From NCBI RefSeq assembly GCF_014926585.1, contig NZ_CP045422.1, positions 1,404,501 through 1,468,500 on the forward strand: a DNA stretch of 64,000 bases. Reading direction: 5' to 3'. The notes beneath the pieces are model-generated. The model worked only from the letters and a program-made list of their open reading frames with translations, made no database searches and had not been told where the DNA came from. Both the position numbers and the translations under genes were made by a program. This document shows positions 38,189-48,232 of this stretch, piece by piece (position 1 is the first letter of the stretch; each line of letters starts with the position of its first letter). The DNA comes from Devosia beringensis. Its GTDB lineage: Bacteria > Pseudomonadota > Alphaproteobacteria > Rhizobiales > Devosiaceae.

Positions 38189-39037
38189 CTAGTGCTGGAA
38201 CACCACCGTCTTGTGCTTGTTGATCAGCACCCGGTCTTCCAGGTGCCAGGCGACGGCGCGGGCCAGCACGCGACGCTCGATATCGCGGCCCTTGCGCACC
38301 AGGTCCTCGGGCGTATCGGCATGGCTGACCGATTCCACATCCTGGCAGATGATCGGCCCCTCATCGAGATCGGCGGTGACGTAATGGGCCGTGGCGCCGA
38401 TCATCTTGACGCCGCGCGCATGGGCCTGGTGATAGGGCTTGGCGCCTTTGAAACCAGGCAGGAAGCTGTGATGGATATTGATGCAGCGACCGGCGAGCCA
38501 GCCGGAAAACTCGTCGGACAGGATCTGCATGTAGCGCGCCAGCACCACCAGTTCGGCGCCAGTTTCCGCGATGATGGATTTGACCCATTCCTCCTGCTCG
38601 GTCTTGGTCTCCTGGCTGACCGGGCGGTAGTGATAAGGAATGCCTTCCATCAAAGTGAGGTTGAGCGCCTCGCGCGGATGGTTGCTGACAATGCCGACCG
38701 CCTCGATATTGAGCTCGCCGATGCGCATGCGGTAGAGCAGGTCGCCCAGGCAATGGTCGAATTTGGAGACCAGGAACAGCACCTTTCGCCGCTGCCCGGC
38801 CGGGCGCAGCGAGAAATCGAGGCCGAGGCTGTCGACCTCGGCGGCAAAGCCGGCGCGGAAGTCGGCCTCCGGCGCTTTCATCTTGAAGCCGACCCGCATG
38901 AAGAAGATGCCGGTATCGGCGTCGTCGAACTGGTTGGCCTCGTGGATGTCGCCGCCATGGCGGGCGATGCGCGCGGCCACTGCCGCGACGATGCCGCTGC
39001 GATTGGGGCAGCGCAGGGTGAGAATATAGTCGGTCAC
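38189..39037 (-). CDS. purU: Formyltetrahydrofolate deformylase
   Basis: Enzyme of 282 residues with an N-terminal ACT domain ([21 protein letters not shown]) and a formyltransferase-like hydrolase domain. The catalytic Asn-His-Asp set is visible in [20 protein letters not shown] and [14 protein letters not shown]. It turns 10-formyl-THF into THF plus formate. The GTG at 39037 with GAGGG in front is chosen because it gives the standard PurU N-terminus. Inside an aromatic operon it probably frees THF for LigM by draining C1 units. Confidence 0.88.
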   Translation of the reverse strand: MTDYILTLRCPNRSGIVAAVAARIARHGGDIHEANQFDDADTGIFFMRVGFKMKAPEADFRAGFAAEVDSLGLDFSLRPAGQRRKVLFLVSKFDHCLGDLLYRMRIGELNIEAVGIVSNHPREALNLTLMEGIPYHYRPVSQETKTEQEEWVKSIIAETGAELVVLARYMQILSDEFSGWLAGRCINIHHSFLPGFKGAKPYHQAHARGVKMIGATAHYVTADLDEGPIICQDVESVSHADTPEDLVRKGRDIERRVLARAVAWHLEDRVLINKHKTVVFQH

Positions 39038-39050
39038 GATCGCCCTCGCC

Positions 39051-40106
39051 TCATGCAAAAATATGTCCGTCAAAGAGTTTGCGCGCCGTGCGCAGCACCG
39101 CCGCATTGGTCACCGTACCATCGCGCAGGGTGACAATGACGCTCATCTCCCCACTGGGATGCTCCACCGAGAGCAGTTGTTCGTCGCCGCCCGGCACGAC
39201 GGCTAGTTCGGAAGCCGGGCCGGCGGGCAGCAGGCACGCCGTGGCAACGCTGACCGCGCCGAGCACGCCGATAGCGTCGTGGCAGCGATGGGGGATGAAG
39301 GTGCGGGTGGACAAGGCGCCGCCGTTGATCGGGGCGGAGACCAGGGTCATTTTGGGCACGGAGGCTTTGCTCACATCGCCCAGATTCATCAGCGGCCCGG
39401 CCTTGAGACGAATGGCTTCGAGCTTTGCGCGCAGAGCGTCATTGGCCTCAAGCGCAGCGGGGGTTTCGGTGCCGGTCACGCCCAGATCGGCAGCGCGGAG
39501 GATGACGCAGGGCATGCCATTGTCGATCAAGGTCACGTCCACGCCATTGATGATGTCCACCGCGTTTCCCGTCGGCAGCAGGGCGCCGCAGCTCGAGCCG
39601 GCGGTATCGGCAAAGGTGATGGGAATGGGCGCGGCGGTGCCGGGCACGCCGTCGATGCGCGCATTACCTTGGTAACTGACACTGCCGCCCGGCGTCTGCA
39701 CCAGTGCCTCGGCCAGCTGGCCGGTATTTTCCATGAATATGCGGACCAGGGTCTGGCCGGACTCAGCCGCCACCAGGCCGCGCTCGATGGCGAAGGGGCC
39801 GATGCCGGCCAGGATATTGCCGCAGTTCTGCGCGTCGGTGACCACTGCCTGATCGACAAAGACCTGCAGGAAGAGATAGTCGACATCGGCGCCGGGGCGG
39901 GTAGATTTTCTGACCACCGCGACCTTGGAGGTCAGCGGATTGGCGCCGCCCATGCCGTCGATCTGGCGCGGATCGGGCGAGCCCATGGCGGCCAGCAGGA
40001 AGGCGTCGCGCGCTGCCGTGTCAGCCGGCAGATCATCGGCCAGAAAATAGCCGCCCTTGGAGGTGCCGCCGCGCATCCACATGCAGGGCACGCCGGGCTC
40101 AGACAT
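39051..40106 (-). CDS. galD: 4-oxalomesaconate tautomerase (PrpF family)
   Basis: Isomerase of 351 residues of the PrpF/GalD family. The hallmark segments [17 protein letters not shown] near the N-terminus, [15 protein letters not shown] and [12 protein letters not shown] are present. In the gallate pathway GalD converts the keto to the enol form of 4-oxalomesaconate. PrpF aconitate isomerases share the fold, but neighbours galB and galC favour GalD. The ATG at 40106 overlaps the galC stop by 8 bp. Confidence 0.87.
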   Translation of the reverse strand: MSEPGVPCMWMRGGTSKGGYFLADDLPADTAARDAFLLAAMGSPDPRQIDGMGGANPLTSKVAVVRKSTRPGADVDYLFLQVFVDQAVVTDAQNCGNILAGIGPFAIERGLVAAESGQTLVRIFMENTGQLAEALVQTPGGSVSYQGNARIDGVPGTAAPIPITFADTAGSSCGALLPTGNAVDIINGVDVTLIDNGMPCVILRAADLGVTGTETPAALEANDALRAKLEAIRLKAGPLMNLGDVSKASVPKMTLVSAPINGGALSTRTFIPHRCHDAIGVLGAVSVATACLLPAGPASELAVVPGGDEQLLSVEHPSGEMSVIVTLRDGTVTNAAVLRTARKLFDGHIFA

Positions 40107-40770
40107 ATCTGAGCCCCTTGGCGGCCAGTTTTTCGTGCATGCCATAGATGTCGAGGCCAAGCTCCCCCGCGGCGAGGCGTTTGCGCTTGTCTTCCTCCAG
40201 CGCCATGCGGGCCTCGGCCTTGGCGGCCACGGCCTCGGCCTCCTCGCGGCGCACGACGCAGACGCCGTCGTCATCGGCCACGATGACATCGCCCGGATTG
40301 ACCAAAGCGCCGGCGCAGACAATCGAGACATTGACCGAGCCCAGGGTCTCCTTGACCGTGCCCTGGGCGTATATGGCGCGGGACCAGACAGGGAACTGCA
40401 TGGCGGTGAGGTCGGCCACGTCGCGCACCCCGGCATCGATGATCAGGCCCCGGCAGCCGCGCGCCCGGGCCGAGGTGGCGAGCAGGTCGCCGAAATAGCC
40501 GTCCTCGCAGGGGCTGGTGGGCGCCAGCACCAGGATGTCGCCTGGCTGCAGCTGCTCGATGGCGACGTGGATCATCCAGTTGTCGCCGGGCGGGGCAGAA
40601 ATGGTGACGGCGCTGGCGGCGATCCGCGCCCCGGCATAGATGGGCCGCATATGACTGGCCAGGAGGCCCCGGCGTCCCTGGGCTTCATGCACGGTGGCGA
40701 CGCCGCAGACGGCGAGGCGGTCGATGACGGTCTGTTCGGCCCGGGCAATGTTCTGCACCACGACGCTCAT
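40099..40770 (-). CDS. galC: 4-carboxy-4-hydroxy-2-oxoadipate aldolase
   Basis: Class II aldolase of 223 residues of the RraA-like HMG/CHA aldolase family. It splits 4-carboxy-4-hydroxy-2-oxoadipate into pyruvate and oxaloacetate and may also decarboxylate oxaloacetate. Family segments are [15 protein letters not shown], the metal-site [14 protein letters not shown] and [15 protein letters not shown]. The ATG at 40770 shares a TGATG with the galB stop. The protein could also be named LigK or ProA. Confidence 0.88.
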   Translation of the reverse strand: MSVVVQNIARAEQTVIDRLAVCGVATVHEAQGRRGLLASHMRPIYAGARIAASAVTISAPPGDNWMIHVAIEQLQPGDILVLAPTSPCEDGYFGDLLATSARARGCRGLIIDAGVRDVADLTAMQFPVWSRAIYAQGTVKETLGSVNVSIVCAGALVNPGDVIVADDDGVCVVRREEAEAVAAKAEARMALEEDKRKRLAAGELGLDIYGMHEKLAAKGLRYV

Positions 40771-41498
40771 CACAGTTCATCCACGGTGCGCGGATAGACC
40801 GACTGGAAGCCCTCGGCATATCGGGCCGGGCGCCCCCCGGCCTGGCCGCCGGAATTGCGGGTGAAGTGGTTGGCGCGGTTCTCGGCGACGTTCTTGTAAT
40901 AGTGCCAGAGGTGTTCCTGGCCTTCCATTGCCTGGATGGCGGCCCACTTTTTCTCCCAGACATCGGTGATGTCCAAAAACACGTCGGGCTGCCAGTCCAT
41001 CTGCTCGGTCTGGTGCGGCTCGAACAGATAGACCTGCGGCGCGCCGAGGATCTTTTCACCCGGCTTGTGACCCCAGGCCTGGGCCATGGCGCGGCATTCC
41101 AGGGTCCACTGCGACACATACATATGGTCGGTATTGTAGGGGTCGTATTTGGAATGGGTCATGATGAAGCCCGGCTGCACCGACCGCATCACGTCGACCA
41201 GCCGGTCCTTGGCCTGCCGCGTCATCTCGAGCGGATAGTCGCCCAGGTCGAAGAACTGGATGTCGTGCACGTCCAGCGCCTTGGCGGCATTCTCGGCCTC
41301 GCGGCGGCGCTCGGTCTTGACCTTGTCGAGCGTCATGCCCGGCAGCTTCCAGAGCTTGGCGCTTTCGCCGCGCTCGCCATAGGAGAGGCACACCACGGTC
41401 ACCGCATAGCCCTTGGCGGCATGGGCGGCGATGGCGCCGCCGCAGCGCCAGACGAAGTCGGCCGAATGGGCGGAAACGATGAGGGCGGACTTGCTCAT
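40770..41498 (-). CDS. galB: 4-oxalomesaconate hydratase (PIG-L fold)
   Basis: Zinc enzyme of 242 residues with a PIG-L/LmbE-like fold. The start [18 protein letters not shown] contains the AHxxD-type metal motif in the form seen in GalB, and [15 protein letters not shown] supplies further ligands. GalB hydrates 4-oxalomesaconate to 4-carboxy-4-hydroxy-2-oxoadipate and is unrelated to LigJ. It overlaps the dioxygenase gene by 4 bp and is translationally coupled to galC. Confidence 0.87.
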   Translation of the reverse strand: MSKSALIVSAHSADFVWRCGGAIAAHAAKGYAVTVVCLSYGERGESAKLWKLPGMTLDKVKTERRREAENAAKALDVHDIQFFDLGDYPLEMTRQAKDRLVDVMRSVQPGFIMTHSKYDPYNTDHMYVSQWTLECRAMAQAWGHKPGEKILGAPQVYLFEPHQTEQMDWQPDVFLDITDVWEKKWAAIQAMEGQEHLWHYYKNVAENRANHFTRNSGGQAGGRPARYAEGFQSVYPRTVDEL

Positions 41499-42463
41499 GC
41501 TTGCGGCTCCTGGCTGACGGGCGGCGTGCCGTGGGTGTGGAAGGTGTCGATGGTTTTCAGCCCCCAGGCCTGACCCTTCTTGCGCTCGGTCTCGGTCCAG
41601 GTGATGGTCTCCCAGTCCGGCGCCAGGATCAGCCGCGCCCCGGCATTGGCCAGCTCGACGCGATTGCCGGCCGGCTCCCAGACATACAAAAAGAACGTGC
41701 CCTGGATGGCGTGCTTGTGCGGCCCGGTTTCGATATGGACGCCGTTTTCGAGGAAGATATCGGCGGCGCGCAATATGTCCTCGCGCTGGTCGGTGGCATA
41801 GGTGACGTGGTGGAAACGGCCGCTGGCGCCGCCATGCTCCTCGGTGCAGGCCAGGTCATAGCTCTTGTTGTTGATGGTGAACCAGCAGCCGCCCAGCCGC
41901 CCATTGTCGAGCCGGATCTGCTCGGTGACCCGGGCGCCGAGGCAGGTGACCATGAAGTCGCGGAAGGCGGTGACGTCGGCCGCCAGCAGGTTGAGGTGGT
42001 CGAGCCGGCGCGGCGACGCGCCCTGGCCATGGTAACGACTGGCCATGTTCTTGAGCGCGGGGCGGTCATTGTCGTCGGGCACGTAGCGGCGCGTGTCCCA
42101 ATAGAGCTCGAAGACATGGCCGAAGGGATCGGCAAAGCGGAAGGCGCGGCCATGGCCCATATCCCCCTCGGTCCAGCCGATCACCTCGTAATCGGAGGCC
42201 TCGATGACCTTGACGCGGCGGTCGAGCGCCTCGGGCGAGGAGGTGCGATAGGCGATGTGGCCGACGCCGGTCGTGGCGTGCCGGGTCAGCTTGAGGGTGT
42301 GGAACTCGTAATCATCCCAGGCGCGCAGATAGGCGGAGTTACCGTCTTGGCCGGAAAGCTTGAGCCCATAGATGCGGGTGAAGAAGTCGAGGCTCTCCTC
42401 GAAGCGGTCGGTATAGAGCTCGACATGGCCCAGATGGGCGGTGTCAAAACAGGGTTCGGCCAT
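41495..42463 (-). CDS. VOC-fold (type I) extradiol ring-cleavage dioxygenase
   Basis: Two-domain vicinal-oxygen-chelate dioxygenase of 322 residues, first gene of the galB-galC-galD operon. By eye the iron ligands align as His156 (LDHLNL), His219 (FHHVTYA) and Glu270 (NRVELA), with His251 and Tyr260 at the spacing of XylE His246 and Tyr255. The acid-base His found in HD(I/V)A of typical members appears as Tyr202 (SYDLA). As it precedes genes that use 4-oxalomesaconate, gallate is the favoured substrate, but GalA/DesB gallate dioxygenases belong to another (LigB) family. Catechol or protocatechuate cleavage is possible. Confidence 0.75.
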   Translation of the reverse strand: MAEPCFDTAHLGHVELYTDRFEESLDFFTRIYGLKLSGQDGNSAYLRAWDDYEFHTLKLTRHATTGVGHIAYRTSSPEALDRRVKVIEASDYEVIGWTEGDMGHGRAFRFADPFGHVFELYWDTRRYVPDDNDRPALKNMASRYHGQGASPRRLDHLNLLAADVTAFRDFMVTCLGARVTEQIRLDNGRLGGCWFTINNKSYDLACTEEHGGASGRFHHVTYATDQREDILRAADIFLENGVHIETGPHKHAIQGTFFLYVWEPAGNRVELANAGARLILAPDWETITWTETERKKGQAWGLKTIDTFHTHGTPPVSQEPQA

Positions 42464-42548
42464 GCCGGTTCCTCCCTTGCATCCGGCGCTTTGTGCCGCC
42501 GCTTGCCGCCCTGTGCCGGACGGTTCTTGCGGCGCTCGCGCTGGTTCT

Positions 42549-42556
42549 TGTATGCA
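42549..42556. promoter_or_regulatory. Degenerate TGTATACA site before the dioxygenase-gal operon
   Basis: TGTATGCA differs from TGTATACA by one base and lies 86 bp upstream of the dioxygenase start. Together with the perfect site at 42655 it could control the divergent promoters. The remaining gap 42464-42691 shows no other clear element. Confidence 0.4.
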
Positions 42557-42654
42557 CTATGCGACATCTCCCGGCCGGACGCAATTGAGGTTTGCGGCCA
42601 AATTCACCCATTATCGGCGGTTTTGCGACTCGACTTGATTGCACTCGCCACATC

Positions 42655-42666
42655 AATGTATACATT
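42655..42666. promoter_or_regulatory. TGTATACA palindrome upstream of the metF-like gene
   Basis: Perfect 12-bp palindrome AATGTATACATT, 25 bp before the metF-like start and in the divergent region with the dioxygenase operon. It matches the site in front of ligM. Confidence 0.7.
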
Positions 42667-42691
42667 ATGGGTGTGGATGAGGAGGATCACC

Positions 42692-43603
42692 ATGGGTCTG
42701 GCCAAACTGGAGACGCGCCCCGAGACGTCGGCGCTGCGTGCCGACGTCTCGCAGAACTGGTCCATCGAGGTGATGCCGCGGACCGCCGCCAAGGTGGACG
42801 ATTTCCGCGCGCTGCTGCCGGCGGGCACGCGCGTCTATATCGCCCATATTGCCGGCACGCCGATCGACGACATGGTGGCGACGGCGCGGCGGCTGGCTGA
42901 AGACGGCTTTGCCGTGATGCCGCATTTTCCCGCGCGCGAGATTGCCGACCGGGCCATGCTGGAAAACTGGATCAGCCGCTATCGCGAGGAGGCCGACGTC
43001 ACCCAGGCGTTGCTGCTGGGCGGCGGCCATGCCAGCCCGGTGGGCAGTTTCGACAGCGCCATCCAGCTGATGGAAACGGGCCTCTTTGACCGCCATGGCT
43101 TTACCCGGCTGCATGTCGCCGGCCATCCCGAGGGCCATGCCGATATCGATGCGCGGGGCAGCACGGCCAATGTCGATGCGGCTTTGCTGACCAAGCAAGA
43201 TTATGGGTCGCGCACAGATGCGCAGATGGCCATTGTCACCCAGTTTGCCTTTGACGCGCCGGCGGTGATCGCCTGGGCCGAGCGCATTGCCGATCTTGGC
43301 GTGACGCTGCCCGTGCATGTCGGCATTGCCGGCCCGGCCAAGCTGCAGACGCTGATCCAGTTTGCGCTGTCCTGCGGCGTCGGCGCCTCGATCGGCGTGC
43401 TGCACAAAAGGGCCCGCGACTTCACCAAGCTGCTGGTGCCCTATGAGCCCGGCGACATGATTGCCGACCTGGCCGAATATAAGGCACGCCAGCCGGAAAG
43501 CCTGATCGCCCAGCTGCATGTGTTTCCGCTGGGCGGCATCACCAAGGCGGCCGAGTGGATGAAGGCGCATGCATCAGAACCGGAACAGGCCGCGATAGGC
43601 TGA
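42692..43603 (+). CDS. Methylenetetrahydrofolate reductase-like protein
   Basis: FAD-linked TIM-barrel protein of 303 residues resembling MetF. Segments VYIAHIAGTPIDDMVATARRLAEDGFAVMPHFPAREI, LLLGGGHASPVGSFDSA and the later ADLGVTLPVHVGIAGPAKL match the family. It probably interconverts 5-methyl-THF and 5,10-methylene-THF. It is not next to metH or other methionine genes but close to ligM and galB, which suggests a dedicated role in returning LigM's methyl-THF to the C1 pool. GGAGGA ribosome site upstream. Confidence 0.82.
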   Translation: MGLAKLETRPETSALRADVSQNWSIEVMPRTAAKVDDFRALLPAGTRVYIAHIAGTPIDDMVATARRLAEDGFAVMPHFPAREIADRAMLENWISRYREEADVTQALLLGGGHASPVGSFDSAIQLMETGLFDRHGFTRLHVAGHPEGHADIDARGSTANVDAALLTKQDYGSRTDAQMAIVTQFAFDAPAVIAWAERIADLGVTLPVHVGIAGPAKLQTLIQFALSCGVGASIGVLHKRARDFTKLLVPYEPGDMIADLAEYKARQPESLIAQLHVFPLGGITKAAEWMKAHASEPEQAAIG

Positions 43604-43609
43604 GGCGCC

Positions 43610-43680
43610 CGTATACATTTGCCGGAACAGCGCCGCACCACGGGCACAAACCTTGCCCGAATCCGGCAAGCCTGTGTACA
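43610..43680. promoter_or_regulatory. Two degenerate TGTATACA sites before the MetE-like gene
   Basis: CGTATACA (43610-43617) and TGTGTACA (43673-43680) each differ from TGTATACA by one base. They lie 56 bp apart in the 111-bp gap between the MetF-like and MetE-like genes, a good position for GntR control of the second gene. Confidence 0.5.
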
Positions 43681-43714
43681 CCAAGGGCCAAAACCTGCCT
43701 GAGGAGAGAGTGCC

Positions 43715-44839
43715 ATGACCCCTGCCCGCCCGCCCTTCCGCGCCGACCATGTCGGCTCCCTGCTGCGCAATGGTGCCGTCAAGCAGGCCCGCCACAGCCA
43801 TTTCGACGAGCATAAATTGTCGCGCGAAGAACTGGCCGAAGTCGAGGATGCGGCCATCGTCGAGGCCATCGCCTTGCAGGAAGATGTCGGCCTGCCGGTG
43901 GTGACCGATGGCGAGATCCGCCGCTCGTTCTGGCACTATGATTTCATGCAGGAGCTCGATGGCTTCAAGTTCGTCGAGCGCGACGTGGCCACCGGGCACA
44001 ATTTCAAGGGCGCCAATACGCGGCCGATCTTTCCCACCATTACCGACAAGGTGGATTTCCCGGCCGACCACCCGATGCTGGAGCATTTCAAGTTCGTCGC
44101 CGCGCACACCAAGGTGACGCCCAAGATTTCCATTCCCGGCCCGAGCTGCTGCCATTTCCGCGTTGCCAAGGACGATATCGGCTATCAACCCTATCGCGAC
44201 GATCTCGAGCTGCTGTTTGCCGACCTGGCCCAGGCCTATAAAAAGGCCGTTGCGGGTTTCTACGCCGTCGGCTGCCGCTATTTGCAGATGGACGACATCT
44301 TCTTTGCCTATCTCTGCGATCCCAAGATCCGCGCCGAAAAGCAGGCCCAGGGCCTCGATCCGGACTGGCTGATAGCGCAATATGCCAAGATGATGCATGA
44401 CGCGATCGTCGACCGCCCAGCTGACATGCTGATCGGCATGCATATGTGTCGCGGCAATTTCAAATCCACCTGGATTGCCGAAGGCGCCTATGATCCGGCG
44501 GCCGATGCGGTGTTCAACCAGACCGGCGTCGATATCTTCTTCATGGAATATGACACCGAGCGCGCCGGCGGGCTGGAGCCGCTGCGCCTCCTGGCCAAGG
44601 GCAAGCAGCGCGTCATGCCTGGCTTCATCACCACCAAGACGGGTGAGCTGGAAAGCCTCGACAGCCTCCGCCGCCAGTTCGACGAAGCGGCCAAATATGC
44701 CGATCTCGACCAGATGGGCATTGCGCCGCAATGCGGCTTTTCCTCCACCGAGGAGGGCAATGCCATCACCGAGGACGACCAGAAGCGCAAGCTCGCGCTG
44801 GTGGTCGAGACGGCCGAGGCAATCTGGGGCTCGGTTTAG
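43715..44839 (+). CDS. MetE-like cobalamin-independent methyltransferase
   Basis: Protein of 374 residues equal to the C-terminal catalytic half of methionine synthase MetE. The N-terminus (RADHVGSLLR) and the zinc set His-x-Cys (HMCRGN, about residue 246), Glu (FFMEYDTERAG) and Cys (PQCGFSS) are seen. Such short proteins lack the MetE N-terminal half, and several act on other methyl donors or acceptors. Beside ligM and a MetF-like gene it may move the methyl group of 5-methyl-THF to homocysteine or another thiol. It ends 4 bp before the convergent livF stop. Confidence 0.8.
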   Translation: MTPARPPFRADHVGSLLRNGAVKQARHSHFDEHKLSREELAEVEDAAIVEAIALQEDVGLPVVTDGEIRRSFWHYDFMQELDGFKFVERDVATGHNFKGANTRPIFPTITDKVDFPADHPMLEHFKFVAAHTKVTPKISIPGPSCCHFRVAKDDIGYQPYRDDLELLFADLAQAYKKAVAGFYAVGCRYLQMDDIFFAYLCDPKIRAEKQAQGLDPDWLIAQYAKMMHDAIVDRPADMLIGMHMCRGNFKSTWIAEGAYDPAADAVFNQTGVDIFFMEYDTERAGGLEPLRLLAKGKQRVMPGFITTKTGELESLDSLRRQFDEAAKYADLDQMGIAPQCGFSSTEEGNAITEDDQKRKLALVVETAEAIWGSV

Positions 44840-44843
44840 GCCC

Positions 44844-45552
<709 letters not shown>

Positions 45553-45560
<8 letters not shown>

Positions 45561-46311
45561 GGCCATGCCCCAGATAGACTTCGCGCACGCGCGGATCGCT
45601 GCGCACGGTATGCGGATCGGCTTCGAGCAGCACGGCGCCGCCGACCAGCACGATGATGCGGGTGGCAAACTTGAAGACGATGTCCATGTCGTGCTCGATG
45701 AAGAGGACGGAAATATCGGCGGGCAGCGCCGCGATGACAGCAAAGAGCGTCGCGCTTTCGTCCTTGGGCACGCCGGCGGCCGGCTCGTCGAGCAGCAGCA
45801 CCTTTGGCCGCGTCGCCAGCGCCAAAGCGATTTCAAGCAGGCGCTGCTGGCCATAGGGCAGCGTGCGCGTGGTGCGGGTGGCGACATCGCCGAGACCGAG
45901 CTGTTCGAGGATGGCCACAGCCTCGTCAAGGACATCCCCCTGGGCCGATAGGGGTTTCCAGAACTGGCTGGCGCGACGCTCGCGCTCCAGCACGGCCAGG
46001 GTCACCGCCTCGATGGGGGCCAGGTCTGGGAAGAGCGTATTGATCTGGAAGGTGCGGCTCAGCCCGCGGCGCACGCGCCGAGCCGGCGCCAGGCCGGTAA
46101 TGTCCTCGCCCTCGAGTTCGATCCGCCCGGCATCGGGGCGCAGCTGGCCGGTCAGCAGGTTGATCAGCGTGGTCTTGCCAGCGCCATTGGGACCGATCAG
46201 GGCGTAGCGGGCGCCGCGCGGCAAAGCGATGGAAACGGCGCGCGTCACCTCGAGCTTGCCGAAGCTCATGCTCAGCGCCTCGGCGCGCAGGACGATGTCG
46301 GCATCCGCCAT
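45553..46311 (-). CDS. Branched-chain-type ABC transporter ATPase, LivG type
   Basis: ATPase of 252 residues with Walker A GPNGAGKTT, a Q-loop region (LSRTFQINTLFPD), signature-like LPYGQQRLLEIALAL, Walker B VLLLDEP and switch His (FIEHDMDIVF). The signature reads LPYGQQR instead of LSGGQQR, a variation seen in LivG-type proteins. Start 46311 shares TGATG with livM. Its 3' end overlaps livF by 8 bp. Confidence 0.88.
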
Positions 46312-47303
46312 CACTTGGCCCTGTCCACAATGCGGGCGAGAAAGCCCAGAATTCCCTTGGGCATGAACAGCACCACCGCCATCAGCAAGAGGCCAATGCC
46401 GAAATACCAGTATTGCGGGTTGATGCCGGCCAGCTGGTCGCGGGCGACGAGAAAGATCAGCGTGCCCAGGATGGCGCCATAGAGCCTGCCGGTGCCGCCC
46501 AGGATCAGCATGACCACGACATCGGCCGAGCGCTCGAAGCTCAGGGAATCGAGCGCCACCGTATTGGTGGTCTGGGCCAGCAGCCCCCCGGCCAGGCCCG
46601 CCATGGCGGCGGAAATGGCGTAGATCAGCCGCAGATGGGCCTTGTGATCGGCGCCGATGGCGGGCATGCGCCTGACGTTTTCGCGGATGCCGCGCAAGGC
46701 CAGGCCAAAGCTTGAATTGACCAGCAGCCGGCTGAACAGGAAGCAGACGAACAGCACGACCAGGGCATAGGCATAGCTGGTATAGCCCCACATATCGAAG
46801 CGGAACTGGCCGAAAACCGGCCAGGTGCGGATGCCGCGCAGCCCGTCGGTGCCCCCCGTCAGCCAGTGCACCGCATTGGCCAGTTCATAGGTCAGAAAAC
46901 CCAGACCCAGCGTCACCATGATCAGCGCCAGGTGCTGTACGCGGGTGATGAGGAAGCTGGCGACAAAGCCGACCGCCCCGGCAAAGACGCCCGCCGCCAG
47001 CAGGCCGGTCAGCGGCTCGCCCCAGCCGCGCACGCTGATAATCCCGGCGCAATAGGCGCCGAGGCCGAAGAACATGGCGTGGCCCAGGGTGACGATGCCG
47101 GCATAGCCCAGGATCAGGTCGACCGAGAGGGCAAAGAGCGCAGCAATGGCGATCTGGTTTGCCAGCGGCAGATAGGAGGGAAAGAGGATGAAGGGCAGCA
47201 GCGTGGCCAGCCAGAAGAGAACTTCAAAGGGCGACCAGCGGCTGCGACGGGCGAGCCAGTCGCGCGGCGCGATCTTGGCGGTGGTGGAGACATCTGTGGT
47301 CAT
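46311..47303 (-). CDS. Branched-chain-type ABC transporter permease, LivM type
   Basis: Inner-membrane permease of 330 residues with about nine to ten hydrophobic segments. The LivM pattern is clear in LILGYAGIVTLGHAMFFGLGAYCAGI, the GIRENVRRMPAIGADHKAHLR loop and the end LVARDQLAGINPQYWYFGIGLLLMAVVLFMPKGILG. It pairs with LivH to form the channel. 9 bp after livH; shares one base with livG. Confidence 0.9.
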   Translation of the reverse strand: MTTDVSTTAKIAPRDWLARRSRWSPFEVLFWLATLLPFILFPSYLPLANQIAIAALFALSVDLILGYAGIVTLGHAMFFGLGAYCAGIISVRGWGEPLTGLLAAGVFAGAVGFVASFLITRVQHLALIMVTLGLGFLTYELANAVHWLTGGTDGLRGIRTWPVFGQFRFDMWGYTSYAYALVVLFVCFLFSRLLVNSSFGLALRGIRENVRRMPAIGADHKAHLRLIYAISAAMAGLAGGLLAQTTNTVALDSLSFERSADVVVMLILGGTGRLYGAILGTLIFLVARDQLAGINPQYWYFGIGLLLMAVVLFMPKGILGFLARIVDRAK

Positions 47304-47312
47304 CGGGGTCTC

Positions 47313-48176
47313 CTAGCGCTTGCCGAACAGGCCAAGCGGCCGCACCAGCAGGATGGAAACCAGCAGCAGATAGATGAGGAAGCTGCCGATTTCGGGCCAG
47401 AAATACTTGCCCGCCACGTCGCCAATGCCGAGCAAAGCGGCGCCGACAAAGGAGCCGGTGATCGAGCCCAGGCCACCCACCGAGACCACGATCAGCACAT
47501 AGACCAGCATCTGGAAGCCGAAGGAGGGCGAGAGGCCGACGATTTCGACGGCAAGCGCGCCGCCCAGCCCGGCCAGGCCACTGCCCAGCGCGAAAGTGAC
47601 GGCAAAGACGCGCTCGACATCAAGCCCAAGGCCCTGAGCCATACGCTGATTGTCGACCGCAGCGCGGATCTGCGCGCCCAGCCGCGTGCGTTCGAGACCA
47701 AAGACCAGGAGCGCGGTGACCAGCAGGGCAACCAGGATGATGAAGGCGCGATAGATGCCGAAGCGGATGCCCCAGAGCTCGACCGAGCCGCGCAGCCAAT
47801 CTGGCAGGATGATGACCTGCTGCACGGTGCCGAAGGTGAAGGTGGCCACGGCGGCGGCAACGAAAACGAGACCGATGGTGAACAGCACCTGGTTGAGTTC
47901 GCCCGCCTTGTAGAGCCGGCGGAACAGGCTGCGCTCGATCACGACGCTCGCCAAGGCCATGGCGATGAAGGCCAAAGGCAAAGCGGCGAGGAAAGGCAGG
48001 CCGAGCTGGCGCATGGCGGTGACGGCGACATAGCCGCCGAACATGCCGAAGGCGCCATGGGCCAGGTTGATGAAGTTCATCATGCCCAGCGTTACCGACA
48101 GGCCCACCGAGAGCAGAAACAGCAGCATGCCAAAGGCAAAGCCGTCAAACAGCACGATGGTGATCTGGCTGATCAT
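47313..48176 (-). CDS. Branched-chain-type ABC transporter permease, LivH type
   Basis: Inner-membrane permease of 287 residues. The LivH landmark MMNFINLAHGAFGMFGGYVAV (about residue 32), the RRLYKAGELNQVLFTIGL loop, the RAAVDNQRMAQGLGLDVERVF loop and the C-terminal VLLVRPLGLFGKR are visible. It is separated from livK by 101 bp that include a strong hairpin, which would lower permease relative to binding protein. Confidence 0.9.
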   Translation of the reverse strand: MISQITIVLFDGFAFGMLLFLLSVGLSVTLGMMNFINLAHGAFGMFGGYVAVTAMRQLGLPFLAALPLAFIAMALASVVIERSLFRRLYKAGELNQVLFTIGLVFVAAAVATFTFGTVQQVIILPDWLRGSVELWGIRFGIYRAFIILVALLVTALLVFGLERTRLGAQIRAAVDNQRMAQGLGLDVERVFAVTFALGSGLAGLGGALAVEIVGLSPSFGFQMLVYVLIVVSVGGLGSITGSFVGAALLGIGDVAGKYFWPEIGSFLIYLLLVSILLVRPLGLFGKR

Positions 48177-48232
48177 GGTCTGCCTTCTTGGAAGTCACAC
48201 GTCATCTGCTGGCCTTTTCGGAGCGCCGGGTC

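Noticed and set aside
41501..42691. A plus-strand frame that would extend the MetF-like protein to 700 residues
   Set aside because: It runs antisense through the dioxygenase gene. The MetF domain starts at 42692 after a GGAGGA site.
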